64,000 bases of DNA from Lachnospira eligens (GCF_009680455.1 NZ_WKRD01000009.1:62001-126000); one strand, 5' to 3'; positions 36,868 to 46,848 are shown, counted from the first letter of the stretch. Numbers and translations: made by a program. The notes: generated from the sequence alone by a model not told the origin.

Positions 36868-37797
36868 ATGCAGAACGTGGAAGAGATTAATAAGAATATA
36901 GAAAACAAAACTGTAGACAAGCAGGTCTGGCAGTCTCTGGGATTTGATGAATTACAGACTATTGAGATTATCAGAGGAATTGAGAATGGCGTTGATGTGA
37001 GTGTGTATTGCAAAGAGGAATTTAACGCTGCCCAGATGAAAGCATTAAGACTTGGTCTGGAAGAAAAACTTGATGTAAGCAGATTTGCAGATGCACAGTA
37101 TGATTATATGCAGATGGAAGAACTGAAGCAGGCTGTGCGTAGCGGAATGAATATGGATGATATATGTAATCCTAAGTTCAGTCATTCTGTTATGAGAGAG
37201 ATAAGGCTTGCATCAGAGCTTAATTATGATCTGACCAGGTATGCAAAGCTTGGTTATTCAGGAGAGGTATTAAGACAGATAAGACTTGCAAAAAAAGAAG
37301 ATATTGACCTTACATTTTTTGTTGAGGATAATTATGATGAATATCAGCTCAATGAGATAAGGCTGGGAATACACAATTGTGTCGATATAACTAAGTATCT
37401 GCTTCATGAATACAATGGAAAACAGATGGAACAGATCAGACTTGGACTTGAGGAAGGGATTGATGTTACTCCATATAACATGGTTGGATTTTCATCAGGA
37501 CAGATGAAGCAGATAAGACTTGGGCTTGAAGAAGGAATAGATGTTTCTGAATATGCAGATCCGTTTATTGATGCGGTAAGCATGAAAGAGGCAAGACACA
37601 GAATTTCTGATAAATGGAATGACGAGAAGCCTGCACTTAATGAATTGCAGTCACAGGAAATTCTTATGGGACTTACAAGCGGTGTAGATGTTTCTTTATA
37701 TGCTGATCCAAGATATACCTTTAAAGAGATGGAGAAGATAAGACTTGCACTTGAGAGGGGAAGTAATCTGGATGGGCTGCTTAAGTATGGATGTTAA
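36868..37797 (+). CDS. 37-residue repeat protein of unknown function
   Basis: 309 residues from the ATG at 36,868, with GGGAG upstream; earlier in-frame ATG (36,853) and TTG lie too close to that site. Almost the whole protein is about eight units of 36-37 residues built on QMxxIRLGLEEGIDVSxYADP, each predicted as helix-loop with a conserved Ile-Arg-Leu. This repeat type occurs in many Lachnospiraceae proteins. No signal peptide or membrane segment is present, so it is probably a cytoplasmic scaffold or binding protein. The FapA-like gene follows after 66 bases. Confidence 0.75.
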   Translation: MQNVEEINKNIENKTVDKQVWQSLGFDELQTIEIIRGIENGVDVSVYCKEEFNAAQMKALRLGLEEKLDVSRFADAQYDYMQMEELKQAVRSGMNMDDICNPKFSHSVMREIRLASELNYDLTRYAKLGYSGEVLRQIRLAKKEDIDLTFFVEDNYDEYQLNEIRLGIHNCVDITKYLLHEYNGKQMEQIRLGLEEGIDVTPYNMVGFSSGQMKQIRLGLEEGIDVSEYADPFIDAVSMKEARHRISDKWNDEKPALNELQSQEILMGLTSGVDVSLYADPRYTFKEMEKIRLALERGSNLDGLLKYGC

Positions 37798-37863
37798 GAT
37801 GCAGCTATTACAGTACAGTGTTTTGATAATGAATGGATAAGACCTTCGGAAAGGGGGAACAGC

Positions 37864-39285
37864 ATGAGCAATACAGAAATAGTTAATGAAACAGCTGATA
37901 TAGATGATATCGAGTTACATGAGGTTTATGTATATATTGCAGATGATAATATGAGCGCATCAGTCAGGCTTGGCAAATGTGATGAAGGATATACATATGA
38001 TGAAGTCATGAATAAGCTATCGCTTAATGGAATTAAGACGGGAATAGATGAAGAAAAAATTCGATGGATGATTTTACAAAAAATATATGACCAGCCTGTT
38101 GAAGTTGCTTTTGGTAAACCGGTAGAGGCAGGAAAAGATGGATATTATGAGTTTTTCTTTGATACAGATGCAATTAATAATAACAGACCTACAGTAAGAG
38201 AAGATGGTTCTATTGATTACTTTAACCAGAAGAGATTTGAAAAGGTTAATGAGGGTGATCTGCTGGCAAGATATCATGAGCCGACTAAAGGGGAGTTTGG
38301 CTTTGATGTATGTGGAAAGCTGCTTGTTCCTAAGCAGGGTAAACCAAAGCCAAGACTGCATGGTAAGGGCTTTAAGACATCTGATGATGGTAAAGAAACT
38401 TATGCTGCAATATCTGGAAAGATTGAATACTGTAACTATGATTTAAGTGTTGTTAATGTATATGAGGTTAATGGTAATCTAGATATGAGCATGGGGAATA
38501 TTGACTTTAACGGGGATGTTAATATTACAGGCAGTGTGAGAAGTGGTGTAACAGTTCATGCCATGGGAAGTATATATGTTGGAGGCTTCGTTGAGGGAGC
38601 AACACTTATTGCTGGGAAAGATATTGTATTAAAGGATGGTGTTAATACTAAGAATTCAGGAAAAATCGAGGCAGGGGGAAATATATCAGGCAGATTTTTT
38701 GAGAATACAGAGGTTATTGCCAAAGGAGACTTACAGTGTAATTATATTCTTAACTGCAGGGTGCTTACATATGGCAGGATATTTGTTGAGGGACCCATAG
38801 GTTCTATTATAGGTGGTGATGTAACTGGTGTTATGGGAATCAGTACTACATCATGTGGACATGAAAGCAATGTAAAGACTTTGTTGAGAGTTGGTTCGAC
38901 CAAAGAAATCAGAAAAGAATATGCAGAACTTATTATGGAACTTAAGGAAGTAGACGGACAGATTGAAACTTTTGAAATGGCTAATAAGAAGTTTGAGATG
39001 ATTAAACAGAACATGCCTGAAAAGTATGATAGTAAAATGGCATTGAGAGTTACCCAGTCAAAGATTGTAAAGATGGCTCAGAAAGCCAAGCTTGAAGAAA
39101 AGAGCAAGGCATTATACAATCTTATAAGAGATTCAGAGAGAGCAGTTGTTAAAGTAAAGAATCATATATATCCGGGAAGCAGGATATATATGGATGATAA
39201 GACTTACATGCCAAGTTCTGTATTTTCACATATTATTGTTAAGAAGACACCAAGCACGATTATTCTTAGGGATTATGATGAATAA
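37864..39285 (+). CDS. FapA family (DUF342) protein
   Basis: 473 residues matching DUF342/FapA: an N-terminal alpha/beta part (about 20-150), GDLLARYHEPTKGEFGFDV with the PTxGxxG-type signature, a right-handed beta-helix-like middle (DINGDVNITGSVRSG-type repeats, about 200-320) and a C-terminal helical coiled region (about 340-440). Members are polymerising or scaffold proteins, sometimes linked to flagella or cell-surface polarity, but no flagellar gene is near. The role here is unknown. Confidence 0.85.
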   Translation: MSNTEIVNETADIDDIELHEVYVYIADDNMSASVRLGKCDEGYTYDEVMNKLSLNGIKTGIDEEKIRWMILQKIYDQPVEVAFGKPVEAGKDGYYEFFFDTDAINNNRPTVREDGSIDYFNQKRFEKVNEGDLLARYHEPTKGEFGFDVCGKLLVPKQGKPKPRLHGKGFKTSDDGKETYAAISGKIEYCNYDLSVVNVYEVNGNLDMSMGNIDFNGDVNITGSVRSGVTVHAMGSIYVGGFVEGATLIAGKDIVLKDGVNTKNSGKIEAGGNISGRFFENTEVIAKGDLQCNYILNCRVLTYGRIFVEGPIGSIIGGDVTGVMGISTTSCGHESNVKTLLRVGSTKEIRKEYAELIMELKEVDGQIETFEMANKKFEMIKQNMPEKYDSKMALRVTQSKIVKMAQKAKLEEKSKALYNLIRDSERAVVKVKNHIYPGSRIYMDDKTYMPSSVFSHIIVKKTPSTIILRDYDE

Positions 39286-39306
39286 GTATATTACAGGGAG
39301 AGTATT

Positions 39307-40239
39307 ATGATAGAAGAAGTTGTTTCGGTGGAATTGCCGGTGCATGAAAGGCTGGTAGTAAGAAAGAACAGACTTATGAATGAAGAAAACGGCATAGATA
39401 TGCCAAGGATTTCTATAGTTACAGGCACTCATGGGGATGAACTTGACGGACAGTATATCTGCTATGAGGTTATCAGAAGGATTGAAAGAGAGAAGAATAA
39501 GCTTAAAGGAATTGTAGATATTTATCCAGATATTAATCCTCTTGGACTTGATACAGGTTCAAGAGGAATTCCTATGTTTGACCTTGATATGAACAGGGTT
39601 TTCCCTGGTGATAATAATGGAGCGATGGCTGAATATGTGGCAGCAGGTATTATTGAAGATATTATTGGAAGCGATCTGTGTATTGATATCCATTCAAGCA
39701 ATATATTTGTAAATGAGATGCCACAGGTAAGAATTAATGATGATACGCAGGAAAAGCTTCTTCCTTATGCGAAGATGATGAATGCACAATTTGTGTGGAT
39801 ATATTCGTCTATTACTGTGCTTGATGCAACTCTTGCCTATAGTCTTAATCATCTTGGTGTGCCTACTCTTGTTACGGAGATGGGTGTTGGAAACAGAATT
39901 ACGCCAATGTATTGCAGGGATATTGTTGATGGTATATTTAACCTTATGTCTCATATGGGGATATGGGATGATGAGCCGAAAGAAGTGAATGAACCTATTA
40001 TCTCTACAGAGGGTGAGGTTACATTTCTTACTGCTAAGGAAAGCGGAATATTCGTATCAGCAGTTGATTCTATGGGAAGGATTGGAATTGGAACGCATAT
40101 AGGAGATATTATCGAACCTATTGAGGGAAGAATAATCCAGAGAATTGAATCGCCTACAGATGGAATTATATTTACATTAAGAGAGAATCCGGTAGTACAT
40201 AAGGGGGCTCTTATAGCAAGAGTTTATGGTGGCAGATAA
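39307..40239 (+). CDS. Succinylglutamate desuccinylase / aspartoacylase family hydrolase
   Basis: A 310-residue AstE/AspA-type zinc carboxypeptidase-fold enzyme. TGTHGDELDG holds the zinc His and Glu and LCIDIHSSN holds the third ligand; a C-terminal barrel-sandwich domain (about 235-305) ends PVVHKGALIARVYGG. It probably removes an acyl group from an amino acid or small amine. The stop overlaps the next start by one base, so the two paralogues are made together. Confidence 0.88.
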   Translation: MIEEVVSVELPVHERLVVRKNRLMNEENGIDMPRISIVTGTHGDELDGQYICYEVIRRIEREKNKLKGIVDIYPDINPLGLDTGSRGIPMFDLDMNRVFPGDNNGAMAEYVAAGIIEDIIGSDLCIDIHSSNIFVNEMPQVRINDDTQEKLLPYAKMMNAQFVWIYSSITVLDATLAYSLNHLGVPTLVTEMGVGNRITPMYCRDIVDGIFNLMSHMGIWDDEPKEVNEPIISTEGEVTFLTAKESGIFVSAVDSMGRIGIGTHIGDIIEPIEGRIIQRIESPTDGIIFTLRENPVVHKGALIARVYGGR

Positions 40240-41174
40240 TGAAGAAAGAGATTATTTATTCGTTAAAGGGTATATATAGAGAAGATTATCAGATAGAAGG
40301 CTACAGATTCGGCGGTGGTGAGAAGTCGGCATGTATTGTTGGTGCATTAAGAGGAAATGAGATACAGCAGCTGTATATATGTTCGCAGCTTGTCAAGGCA
40401 CTTAAAGAGCTTGAGGCTCATGGTGCAATATCGCACAATCATGAGATTCTTGTTATCCCATCTGTTAACAGATTTTCCATGAATGTTGGAAAGAGATTCT
40501 GGCCTACAGATAATTCTGATATAAACAGAGCTTTTCCTGGGGATGTTAATGGAGATACAACCAAGCAGATAGCAGGAACACTTTTTGACAGAATTAAGGG
40601 TTACAGTTATGGCATACATTTTGCGAGCTTTTATATGCCGGGTGATTTTATTCCTCATGTAAAGATGATGGATACAGGATTTCAGAGTGCGAGTCTTGCC
40701 AATCTGTTCGGACTTCAGTACGTTGTTATTAGAAAGCCTAAGCCAATGGATACAGTGACACTTAATTATAACTGGCAGATGAATGGTACTAATGCATTTT
40801 CAATATATACTAACAGCACAGATATGATTGATGAGAAATCTGCAAGACAAGCAGTGTCATCTGTTCTCAGGTTTTTAACCAGAATGGGTATTCTTAAGTA
40901 CAACAATCACAGTGGATATATTGCAAGTGTTATCAATGAGTTTGATCTTATGGCAGTCAAGACTTATGATGCAGGATTTTACAAGAGACTTAAAGAGCCG
41001 GGTGATCCTGTATATCATGGTGAGCTTATAGCACAGATTCTTGACCCATGTGAGGGTACTGTTAAGAGTGAGATAATATCACAGACAGACGGTATTGTTT
41101 TCTTCGCACATACAGGACCAACTGTAATGGGTAATCAGGTTGTTTACAAGATAATAAGAAGAATGCATGAATAG
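40239..41174 (+). CDS. AstE/AspA-family paralogue lacking the first zinc ligand
   Basis: 311 residues with the same fold and C-terminal barrel domain as its upstream partner, but the zinc motif reads GALRGNEIQQ (Arg where the family has His) and the third-ligand region reads GIHFASF instead of DIHSSN. It may be a non-catalytic partner of the upstream enzyme or have shifted chemistry. The one-base overlap supports a complex of the two. No terminator separates the pair. Confidence 0.82.
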   Translation: MKKEIIYSLKGIYREDYQIEGYRFGGGEKSACIVGALRGNEIQQLYICSQLVKALKELEAHGAISHNHEILVIPSVNRFSMNVGKRFWPTDNSDINRAFPGDVNGDTTKQIAGTLFDRIKGYSYGIHFASFYMPGDFIPHVKMMDTGFQSASLANLFGLQYVVIRKPKPMDTVTLNYNWQMNGTNAFSIYTNSTDMIDEKSARQAVSSVLRFLTRMGILKYNNHSGYIASVINEFDLMAVKTYDAGFYKRLKEPGDPVYHGELIAQILDPCEGTVKSEIISQTDGIVFFAHTGPTVMGNQVVYKIIRRMHE

Positions 41175-41178
41175 TTGT

Positions 41179-41206
41179 TTGAAAATATGTTTTATTGTGA
41201 TACAAT
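41179..41206 (+). promoter_or_regulatory. Promoter of purL
   Basis: TTGAAA at 41,179-41,184, 16 bases, TACAAT at 41,201-41,206. No purine riboswitch fold was seen in the short leader. Confidence 0.55.
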
Positions 41207-41250
41207 GGTTAAATATTAATAATTAATATAACTAATCTCAGGAGGAAGAT

Positions 41251-44200
41251 ATGAGCGGCGTAAAGAGAGTTTTTGTCGAGAAAAAGAAACCATTTGCAGT
41301 TAATGCGAAAGAATTACTTGAGGAGATAGGAGGATATCTTGGAATAAAGACTATTACAGATGTAAGAGTTCTTATCCGATATGATATTGAGAATCTTTCA
41401 GAAGAAACATATAAGAAAGCACTTACTACTGTTTTTTCTGAGCCACCGGTAGATGATGTTTATGAGGGAACATTTCCAGCGGGAAAGGACGATTTCGTGT
41501 TCTCTGTAGAGTATCTTCCAGGACAGTTCGACCAGAGAGCTGATTCTGCAGAACAGTGTGTTAAGTTCTTTAATGAGAATGAGACACCTGTTATCAAGAC
41601 TGCTGTAACTTATGTATTGACAGGAACTGTTACTGATGAGGAGAAGAACAGGATTAAGGAACACTGCATTAACCCTGTTGATTCAAGACAGGCAGCAGAG
41701 GATATTCCAGAAACTTTAGTTACTGAGTTCAAGACTCCTGCTGATGTTATTTATTTTGACGGATTCAAGGATATGCCAGAGGATAAGTTAAAGGAATTAT
41801 ATGATTCTTTAGGACTTGCCATGACATTTAAGGATTTTAAGTTCATTCAGGAGCATTTTGCTAGTGTTGAGAAGCGTGATCCTTCTATGACTGAAATCAG
41901 AGTACTTGATACATACTGGTCAGATCATTGCCGTCACACAACATTTGCAACAGAGCTTACAGATGTTAAGTTTAAGGACGGATTCTATAAAGCCCCTATG
42001 GAAGCTACATATAACAAGTATCTTTCAGACAGAGCAGAAATATATAAGGACCGTAAGGACAAGTTCGTATGCCTTATGGATCTCGCACTTATGGGTGCTA
42101 AGAAGTTAAAGGCTGAGGGCAAGTTAGCTGATCAGGAAGAATCTGATGAGATTAATGCCTGCTCAATTGTTGTTCCAGTTGAGATTGATGGAAAGACAGA
42201 GGAATGGCTTGTTAACTTTAAGAACGAGACACATAACCATCCAACAGAGATTGAGCCATTTGGTGGCGCAGCAACTTGTCTTGGTGGTGCTATAAGAGAT
42301 CCATTGTCAGGACGTACATATGTATATCAGGCAATGAGAATTACAGGTGCAGCAGATCCTACTGTTCCGGTATCAGAGACAATTCATGGAAAGCTTCCAC
42401 AGAGAAAGCTTGTTACAGGTGCTGCTCACGGATACAGCTCATATGGTAACCAGATCGGACTTGCTACAGGATATGTTAAGGAAATCTACCATCCTGATTA
42501 TGTTGCCAAGAGAATGGAGATTGGTGCAGTTATAGCTGCTGCTCCAAGAAGTGCAGTTAAGAGAGAGAATTCTGACCCGGGAGATATCATTATTCTTCTT
42601 GGTGGAAGAACAGGACGAGATGGATGTGGCGGAGCTACAGGTTCATCTAAGGTTCATACAGAGAAGTCTATTGAGGATTGTGGTGCTGAGGTTCAGAAGG
42701 GTAATGCTCCTACAGAGCGTAAGATGCAGAGACTCTTCAGAAGACCAGAGGTTACTAAGCTTATTAAGAAATGTAATGACTTTGGTGCAGGCGGTGTATC
42801 CGTTGCAATTGGTGAGCTTGCAGCAGGTCTTAAGGTAGATCTTGATAAAGTTCCTAAGAAGTATGAAGGTCTTGATGGAACAGAGCTTGCTATATCAGAG
42901 TCTCAGGAGAGAATGGCTGTTGTAGTTGATCCTAAGGATGTTAAGGAATTCCTTCAGTATGCTGCTGAGGAGAACTTAGAGGCAGTTGAGGTAGCTGTTG
43001 TAACAGAAGAACCAAGACTTGTTCTTAACTGGAGAGGCAAGGATATCGTTAATATCTCAAGAGCATTCCTTGATACTAATGGTGCTCATCAGGAGACTAA
43101 GGTTGTAGTTGATATTCCTTCACAGGAAGACGATTACCTTAAGCCGGTTAAGGTTACAGATGTACGCGGTAAGTGGTTAAAGACTTTAGCAGACCTTAAC
43201 GAATGCTCACAGAAGGGACTTGTTGAGAGATTTGATGGTTCTATCGGAGCCGGTTCAGTATATATGCCATATGGTGGTAAATATCAGCTTACAGAGACAC
43301 AGAGCATGGTTGCAAAGCTTCCAGTGCTTAAGGGTTCATGCGATACAGTAACTATGATGTCTTATGGATTTGATCCATATCTCTCATCATGGAGCCCATA
43401 TCATGGAGCAATCTATGCTGTTACAGATTCTGTAGCTAAGATTGTTGCTGCCGGTGGTGATTTCAGTAAGATCAGATTCACATATCAGGAATACTTCAGA
43501 AGAATGACAGAAGATCCAGAAAGATGGAGCCAGCCATTTGCTGCACTTCTTGGTGCATATGAAGCACAGATGGGATTCGGACTTCCATCAATCGGTGGTA
43601 AGGACAGTATGTCAGGAACATTTGAACATATTGATGTTCCACCAACACTCTGCTCATTTGCTATTGATGTAGCTAAGGAAGGAGATATTATTACTCCTGA
43701 ACTTAAGAATGATGGTGATGTATTAGTCAGATTTGATATTAAGAAGAATCAGTATGATCTTCCAGATTTCGAACAGGTTAAGGCACTCTACAGTGCAATA
43801 CATGAGCTTATCCAGAAGAAGGCAATCGTATCTGCATATGTTCTTGATGCTAACGGACTTGTGCCAGCACTCAGCAAGATGGCATTTGGTAATAAGTTAG
43901 GTTTTGAGATCAGCGCAGACGTTAAGGAAGATGATCTCTTTGCACCAGCTTATGGCTGTATCGTTGCAGAAGTTCCAGCGGACAAGCTTAGTGAGATTAC
44001 TACAGCTTATACTAAGGTTGGTACTGTTAAGGATAATGGTAAGTTCACATACAAGGAAGTTTCAATTAATGTAGAAGAAGCATTAAGCGTATGGGCTGAT
44101 ACCCTTGAGGGTGTATTCCCAACTAAGGCTTCTAAGGAAACTACACCGGTTGAAAGCAAGTTATATGAAGCACCAAGCGTACATGTATGCAAGAATAAGG

Positions 44201-45003
44201 TTGCTAAGCCAACAGTATTTATCCCGGTATTCCCAGGAACTAACTGTGAGTACGATAGTGCCAAGGCATTTGAAAGAGCCGGTGCTGATACAATCGTTAA
44301 GGTGTTCAAGAACCTTGATGCTGAGAGTATCAGAGAGTCTGTTGATGAATTTGAGAAGGCTATTAACCAGGCACAGATTATTATGTTCCCTGGTGGATTC
44401 TCAGCAGGTGATGAACCAGATGGTTCTGCCAAGTTCTTTGCGACAGCATTCCGTAATGCCAAGATGAAGGAAGCAGTTGAGAAGCTACTTAATGAGAGAG
44501 ATGGTCTTGCACTTGGTATCTGTAATGGATTCCAGGCACTTATCAAGCTTGGTCTTGTACCTAATGGTAAGATTACAGGACAGGATGCACAGTCACCTAC
44601 ACTTACATTTAATACAATTAACCGTCATATATCTAAGATGGTATATACTAAGGTTGTCAGCAATTTAAGCCCATGGCTTGCTAATGCTGAACTTGGCGGA
44701 GTATACTGCAACCCAGCTTCACATGGTGAAGGAAGATTTGTTGCTCCTAAGGAATGGCTTGATAAGCTCTTTGCTAACGGACAGGTTGCTACACAGTACT
44801 GTGACCTTGACGGAAATGTATCTATGGATGAAGAGTGGAATATCAATGGTTCATACATGGCTATTGAAGGTATCACAAGCCCAGACGGAAGATGCTTCGG
44901 TAAGATGGCACATTCTGAGAGACGCGGTGACAGTGTTGCTATTAATATATATGGTGAGCAGGATATTAAGATATTCGAATCTGGTGTTAAGTACTTCAAG
45001 TAA
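41251..45003 (+). CDS. purL: Phosphoribosylformylglycinamidine synthase, single-chain
   Basis: 1250 residues, the large form in which synthetase and glutaminase are fused; it makes FGAM from FGAR, ATP and glutamine in purine synthesis. The synthetase part shows SDHCRHTTF, KNETHNHPTEIEPFGGAAT and GGRTGRDGCGGATGSS. The C-terminal class I glutamine amidotransferase (from about 990) has FPGGFSAGDEPDGSAKF, the nucleophile Cys1091 in LGICNGFQAL and a later His-Glu region. AGGAGG precedes the ATG. It stands alone, with a terminator 40 bases downstream. Confidence 0.97.
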   Translation: MSGVKRVFVEKKKPFAVNAKELLEEIGGYLGIKTITDVRVLIRYDIENLSEETYKKALTTVFSEPPVDDVYEGTFPAGKDDFVFSVEYLPGQFDQRADSAEQCVKFFNENETPVIKTAVTYVLTGTVTDEEKNRIKEHCINPVDSRQAAEDIPETLVTEFKTPADVIYFDGFKDMPEDKLKELYDSLGLAMTFKDFKFIQEHFASVEKRDPSMTEIRVLDTYWSDHCRHTTFATELTDVKFKDGFYKAPMEATYNKYLSDRAEIYKDRKDKFVCLMDLALMGAKKLKAEGKLADQEESDEINACSIVVPVEIDGKTEEWLVNFKNETHNHPTEIEPFGGAATCLGGAIRDPLSGRTYVYQAMRITGAADPTVPVSETIHGKLPQRKLVTGAAHGYSSYGNQIGLATGYVKEIYHPDYVAKRMEIGAVIAAAPRSAVKRENSDPGDIIILLGGRTGRDGCGGATGSSKVHTEKSIEDCGAEVQKGNAPTERKMQRLFRRPEVTKLIKKCNDFGAGGVSVAIGELAAGLKVDLDKVPKKYEGLDGTELAISESQERMAVVVDPKDVKEFLQYAAEENLEAVEVAVVTEEPRLVLNWRGKDIVNISRAFLDTNGAHQETKVVVDIPSQEDDYLKPVKVTDVRGKWLKTLADLNECSQKGLVERFDGSIGAGSVYMPYGGKYQLTETQSMVAKLPVLKGSCDTVTMMSYGFDPYLSSWSPYHGAIYAVTDSVAKIVAAGGDFSKIRFTYQEYFRRMTEDPERWSQPFAALLGAYEAQMGFGLPSIGGKDSMSGTFEHIDVPPTLCSFAIDVAKEGDIITPELKNDGDVLVRFDIKKNQYDLPDFEQVKALYSAIHELIQKKAIVSAYVLDANGLVPALSKMAFGNKLGFEISADVKEDDLFAPAYGCIVAEVPADKLSEITTAYTKVGTVKDNGKFTYKEVSINVEEALSVWADTLEGVFPTKASKETTPVESKLYEAPSVHVCKNKVAKPTVFIPVFPGTNCEYDSAKAFERAGADTIVKVFKNLDAESIRESVDEFEKAINQAQIIMFPGGFSAGDEPDGSAKFFATAFRNAKMKEAVEKLLNERDGLALGICNGFQALIKLGLVPNGKITGQDAQSPTLTFNTINRHISKMVYTKVVSNLSPWLANAELGGVYCNPASHGEGRFVAPKEWLDKLFANGQVATQYCDLDGNVSMDEEWNINGSYMAIEGITSPDGRCFGKMAHSERRGDSVAINIYGEQDIKIFESGVKYFK

Positions 45004-45043
45004 TAGTGCATTTTGATTTAAATAATAATTGTATAATATAAAT

Positions 45044-45084
45044 AAAAGACCTTGCAGATGACTGATTTATCTGCAAGGTCTTTT
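45044..45084. terminator. Terminator after purL
   Basis: AAAAGACCTTGCAGAT pairs perfectly with ATCTGCAAGGTCTTTT around a nine-base loop. Confidence 0.93.
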
Positions 45085-45222
45085 GTATTCTCAGTAAATA
45101 TATTAAATAAAAATAAAATATATAATAATAAGTAGAAAAATATTTTAAATATATTATACTATTAAATACGAAACAATATTGATGATGAATATAGTTCATA
45201 GTATAATTAAAGGGGATAATGT

Positions 45223-46200
45223 ATGGGGAAAACAAAAAATAAACTGAAAGCAGATGTTGTTGTAAAAAACTATTGGCGTAATAATGAACAGTTTGCGGAT
45301 TTTTTTAATGCGGTTTTATATGAGGGGAAACAGGTAATAAAACCTGATGAACTTGAAGATATGGATACGGAAGAATCTTATGTATCAGAGAATAAAAAAT
45401 ATGTTGAAAGTGTATTGGCTTCAAGAGATAATATAAAGATACGAAAGAAATCAACAAAACATGATGTCGAGTTGTGCATACTTGGAATGGAAAGTCAGGA
45501 ACATATTCATTATGCAATGCCGATGAGAGTTATGGGATATGATTATGGTTCTTATAAAAAACAATATGACAGTAATGCTGTTAAATATAAGACAGCAAAA
45601 GGATTGTCTGATGATGAGTTTATTTCTAAAATGAAGAGAACAGATAAATTTATACCGATAATAACTATAGTTATATATTATGGGGAGAAGGCATGGGATG
45701 GAGCGGTATCATTACAGGGAATGTTGGATATTCCTGAAGATATGAAAGCATTTATCAATGATTATAAAATGAATTTGGTTGAAGCAAGAAAAAATAATTT
45801 GAAATTACATAATATTAATAATAAGGATTTGTTCAACCTTTTTGGAATTCTTTTGAACAGAAATGGTAATTTGAATGAAATTAAAGAAAAAGCAATAAAT
45901 TATGCAGCAGAGCATAAAGTAGAAAAGACCGTTATAATGACTGTGACAGGTGCAGTTAATTGCAAGATAGATTATAATATGCTTGAAAAGGAGGCTGATG
46001 CTGATATGTGTACAGTATTCGAGGAAACACGCAAAGAGGGAGAAGCTAAGGCAATTATTGAATTAGGATTTGAATTTGGATTATCTGAAGAAGAAATTCT
46101 TGACAGACTTCAGAAAAAACTCAATATATCATTACAGAAAGCACAAGAATATTTTTCAATGTTTGCTAGGAAAAAAGTGATAAAAGATGAGGGATATTAA
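45223..46200 (+). CDS. Rpn family recombination-promoting nuclease / transposase-like protein
   Basis: 325 residues of the PD-(D/E)xK Rpn/transposase_31 type: FADFFNAVLYEG at the N-terminus, KHDVELCILGMESQEHIHYAMPMR with the catalytic Asp and Glu-x-Gln, and IPIITIVIYYGEKAWDG. A C-terminal helical tail includes EEILDRLQKKL. Such proteins nick DNA and promote RecA-independent recombination in E. coli; in Firmicutes they occur in several copies. No terminal inverted repeats are visible, so it is not called a mobile element here. Confidence 0.82.
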   Translation: MGKTKNKLKADVVVKNYWRNNEQFADFFNAVLYEGKQVIKPDELEDMDTEESYVSENKKYVESVLASRDNIKIRKKSTKHDVELCILGMESQEHIHYAMPMRVMGYDYGSYKKQYDSNAVKYKTAKGLSDDEFISKMKRTDKFIPIITIVIYYGEKAWDGAVSLQGMLDIPEDMKAFINDYKMNLVEARKNNLKLHNINNKDLFNLFGILLNRNGNLNEIKEKAINYAAEHKVEKTVIMTVTGAVNCKIDYNMLEKEADADMCTVFEETRKEGEAKAIIELGFEFGLSEEEILDRLQKKLNISLQKAQEYFSMFARKKVIKDEGY

Positions 46201-46290
46201 TTTAATTATAGTAAGACGTATGTTATAATAAAAAGTACTATTTAATATAGTGCTTTATGAAATTAAAGGTAAAGGGGAGATATTTAAACA

Positions 46291-46737
46291 ATGGCAAGAG
46301 ATAAAGTCAGCACAGATATATTATGGAAGGACAGGAAGAGAATTCTCTTCCTCGGACTTCCATGGTCATTTACAAGATACAGTGTATCTAAGGACAGATT
46401 CTTTATAAGCAAAGGATTTTTCAGCGTTAAAGATGATGAGGTAAGACTGTATCGTATTATGGATATTTCATTGGAGCGCTCATTCATGCAGAGACTTGTC
46501 GGAGTAGGAACTATTAAAGTATGCTCTGGAGACAAGACAATGGGTGACTTTGAGATTAAGAATATCAAGAGGCCTAAGGCTACTAAGGAGCTGTTATCAG
46601 ATCTTGTGGAGAAGCAGAGAGATATCAAGAGAGTTGTCAACAGAGAGAATATGATTGACGGTCATGACCATTCAGATGGTCATGCGGATATTGATGACTT
46701 TGACAATAATGATGACGATGCACCATTTGACAGATAA
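46291..46737 (+). CDS. PH-like domain protein (DUF304/YdbS type)
   Basis: 148 residues. Residues about 8-110 form a bacterial PH-like domain: TRYSVSKDRFFISKGFFSVKDDEVRLYRIMDI and GTIKVCSG are typical. Unlike most members it has no transmembrane helices. The tail (about 118-148) is rich in His and Asp (GHDHSDGHADIDDFDNNDDD), which could bind metal. The iron-locus promoter follows directly, but no operator precedes this gene, so a link to iron is only suggestive. Confidence 0.72.
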   Translation: MARDKVSTDILWKDRKRILFLGLPWSFTRYSVSKDRFFISKGFFSVKDDEVRLYRIMDISLERSFMQRLVGVGTIKVCSGDKTMGDFEIKNIKRPKATKELLSDLVEKQRDIKRVVNRENMIDGHDHSDGHADIDDFDNNDDDAPFDR

Positions 46738-46751
46738 TTTGTAAAAATGTA

Positions 46752-46780
46752 TTGACAGCTATATAGAAAGATGATATTTT
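46752..46780 (+). promoter_or_regulatory. Promoter of the DUF2325-DUF3793-flavodoxin unit
   Basis: TTGACA at 46,752-46,757, 17 bases, TATTTT at 46,775-46,780. The first TTAG-N6-CTAA element begins five bases after the -10 box, overlapping the expected transcription start. Confidence 0.65.
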
Positions 46781-46784
46781 AATA

Positions 46785-46800
46785 GTTAGTTAAGGCTAAC
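46785..46800. promoter_or_regulatory. Metal-regulator operator, element 1
   Basis: GTTAG-TTAAGG-CTAAC. The five-base arms are perfectly inverted with six bases between them, and A/T flanks extend the symmetry by one pair. It covers the transcription start region. The same layout recurs at 46,849, 48,386 and 48,952, each upstream of a gene in the Feo locus. Confidence 0.68.
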
Positions 46801-46806
46801 TGATGT

Positions 46807-46838
46807 AACGGGTATCCAGTTAGGATATCCGTTATTTT
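46807..46838 (+). terminator. Leader hairpin with weak T tract
   Basis: AACGGGTATCC pairs over eleven positions (one G-U) with GGATATCCGTT around a five-base loop; ATTTTAT follows. It lies after the promoter and before the DUF2325 gene, so it could act as an attenuator, or be the terminator of the upstream gene if transcription continues past it. Confidence 0.6.
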
Positions 46839-46848
46839 ATAAATATGG

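Noticed and set aside
45223..46200. Calling the Rpn-type gene an insertion sequence
   Set aside because: No terminal inverted repeats or target duplications were seen around it; it is a single gene with its own start signals.
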